DNA from: PNKC01 sp039917655
GTDB lineage: Bacteria > Chloroflexota > Dehalococcoidia > Tepidiformales > Tepidiformaceae
DNA length: 22,573 nucleotides
Reading direction: 5' to 3'
NCBI GenBank assembly: GCA_039917655.1
Contig: JBDSJC010000112.1
Span: forward strand, 1 to 22,573
Part shown: piece by piece, positions 22,320 to 22,573 of the stretch
Position numbering within the stretch: position 1 is the first letter of the stretch
Layout: each line of letters opens with the position of its first letter
The notes under the pieces: model-generated
What the model was told of the DNA's origin: nothing
Database searches by the model: none
What the model saw: only the letters and a program-made list of their open reading frames with translations
Position numbers and translations under genes: made by a program

Positions 22320-22573
22320 ATGGCGAACTCGCGAATCGCGATCATCGGCACCGGGCTGATCGGCACGTCGATCGGGCTCAATCTGTGCGCCCGTAAAGAA
22401 CGAAGCTTCGAGGTCGTGGGCGCGGACCGTGACCGCGCAAACGCCCGCCAGGCGAAGAAAATGGGCGCCCTGGACCGGGAAGTCGGCTCCCTTGAGGAGG
22501 CCGTCGAGGGCGCCGGTTTGGTAGTGCTGGCGGTGCCGGTGCTTGCCGCTCAATCGATCCTCAGCGAGGCCGG
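22320..22573 (+). CDS. tyrA: prephenate dehydrogenase family protein, 5' part only
   Basis: The first 84 codons of a gene cut by the right edge. IIGTGLIGTSIGLNL near residues 8-22 is the NAD(P)-binding glycine motif in the specific GLIGxSI form of TyrA proteins. The acidic end of the second strand (VVGADRDRANA) suggests NAD, and LVVLAVPVLA follows as in the family. It would oxidise and decarboxylate prephenate to 4-hydroxyphenylpyruvate in tyrosine synthesis. The ATG at 22320 has GGGGA just upstream and lies 24 bases after the HD gene, so the three genes probably share a transcript. The catalytic half is not in the window. Confidence 0.85.
   Translation, partial: MANSRIAIIGTGLIGTSIGLNLCARKERSFEVVGADRDRANARQAKKMGALDREVGSLEEAVEGAGLVVLAVPVLAAQSILSEA

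Overview
The window is a GC-rich, tightly packed bacterial chromosome segment with 20 protein genes I would keep. One is cut by the right edge and one 47-codon gene is very short. No rRNA, tRNA, CRISPR array, insertion sequence or phage gene was seen. A xanthine-dehydrogenase-family operon, an acyl-CoA dehydrogenase, an R-specific hydroxyacyl-CoA-type SDR, an EF-G paralogue, a DnaQ-DinG fusion and many short oddly divergent genes fit an uncultured Chloroflexota (Dehalococcoidia-like) aerobe or facultative heterotroph. That assignment is inference; the sequence carries no taxonomic marker I can place with certainty.

Layout. 89-1267 (+) is an acyl-CoA dehydrogenase behind a good sigma70-type promoter. 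5526 down to 1269 (-) is a five-gene operon: FAD, 2Fe-2S and molybdopterin subunits of a molybdenum hydroxylase, then a retropepsin-like aspartyl protease and a MoaD/ThiS-like carrier protein. 5755-7590 (+) is a DUF2207 membrane protein. 9352 to 7600 (-) holds an SDR dehydrogenase and a divergent glycerophosphodiester phosphodiesterase. 10681 to 9558 (-) is a small overlapping cluster: a 47-aa CxxC...HxxC protein, a 73-aa protein and a PAP2 phosphatase. 10882-11127 (+) is an unrecognised 81-aa protein. 14342 to 11209 (-) is a DnaQ-DinG exonuclease/helicase overlapping a GNAT acetyltransferase. 14574-16637 (+) is an EF-G family GTPase. 20827 to 16664 (-) is an envelope operon: two tandem paralogous beta-propeller membrane proteins and a secreted lytic transglycosylase. 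21127-22573 (+) is a site-2-protease-like M50 protein, an HD-domain protein and the start of a prephenate dehydrogenase.

The most interesting non-coding signal lies between the envelope operon and the M50 gene. A minus-strand promoter at 21043-21071 would produce a leader of about 209 nt that folds into several successive hairpins. Two have UUCG tetraloops, and their G-U pairs are only compatible with the minus strand being the RNA. I see no match to a known riboswitch class. Other points worth a look are the hidden CxxC mini-gene, the protease and carrier protein attached to the molybdenum hydroxylase operon, a Cys-to-Asn change in the DinG iron-sulfur motif, a GDPD lacking the usual HR arginine, and several genes that look leaderless.
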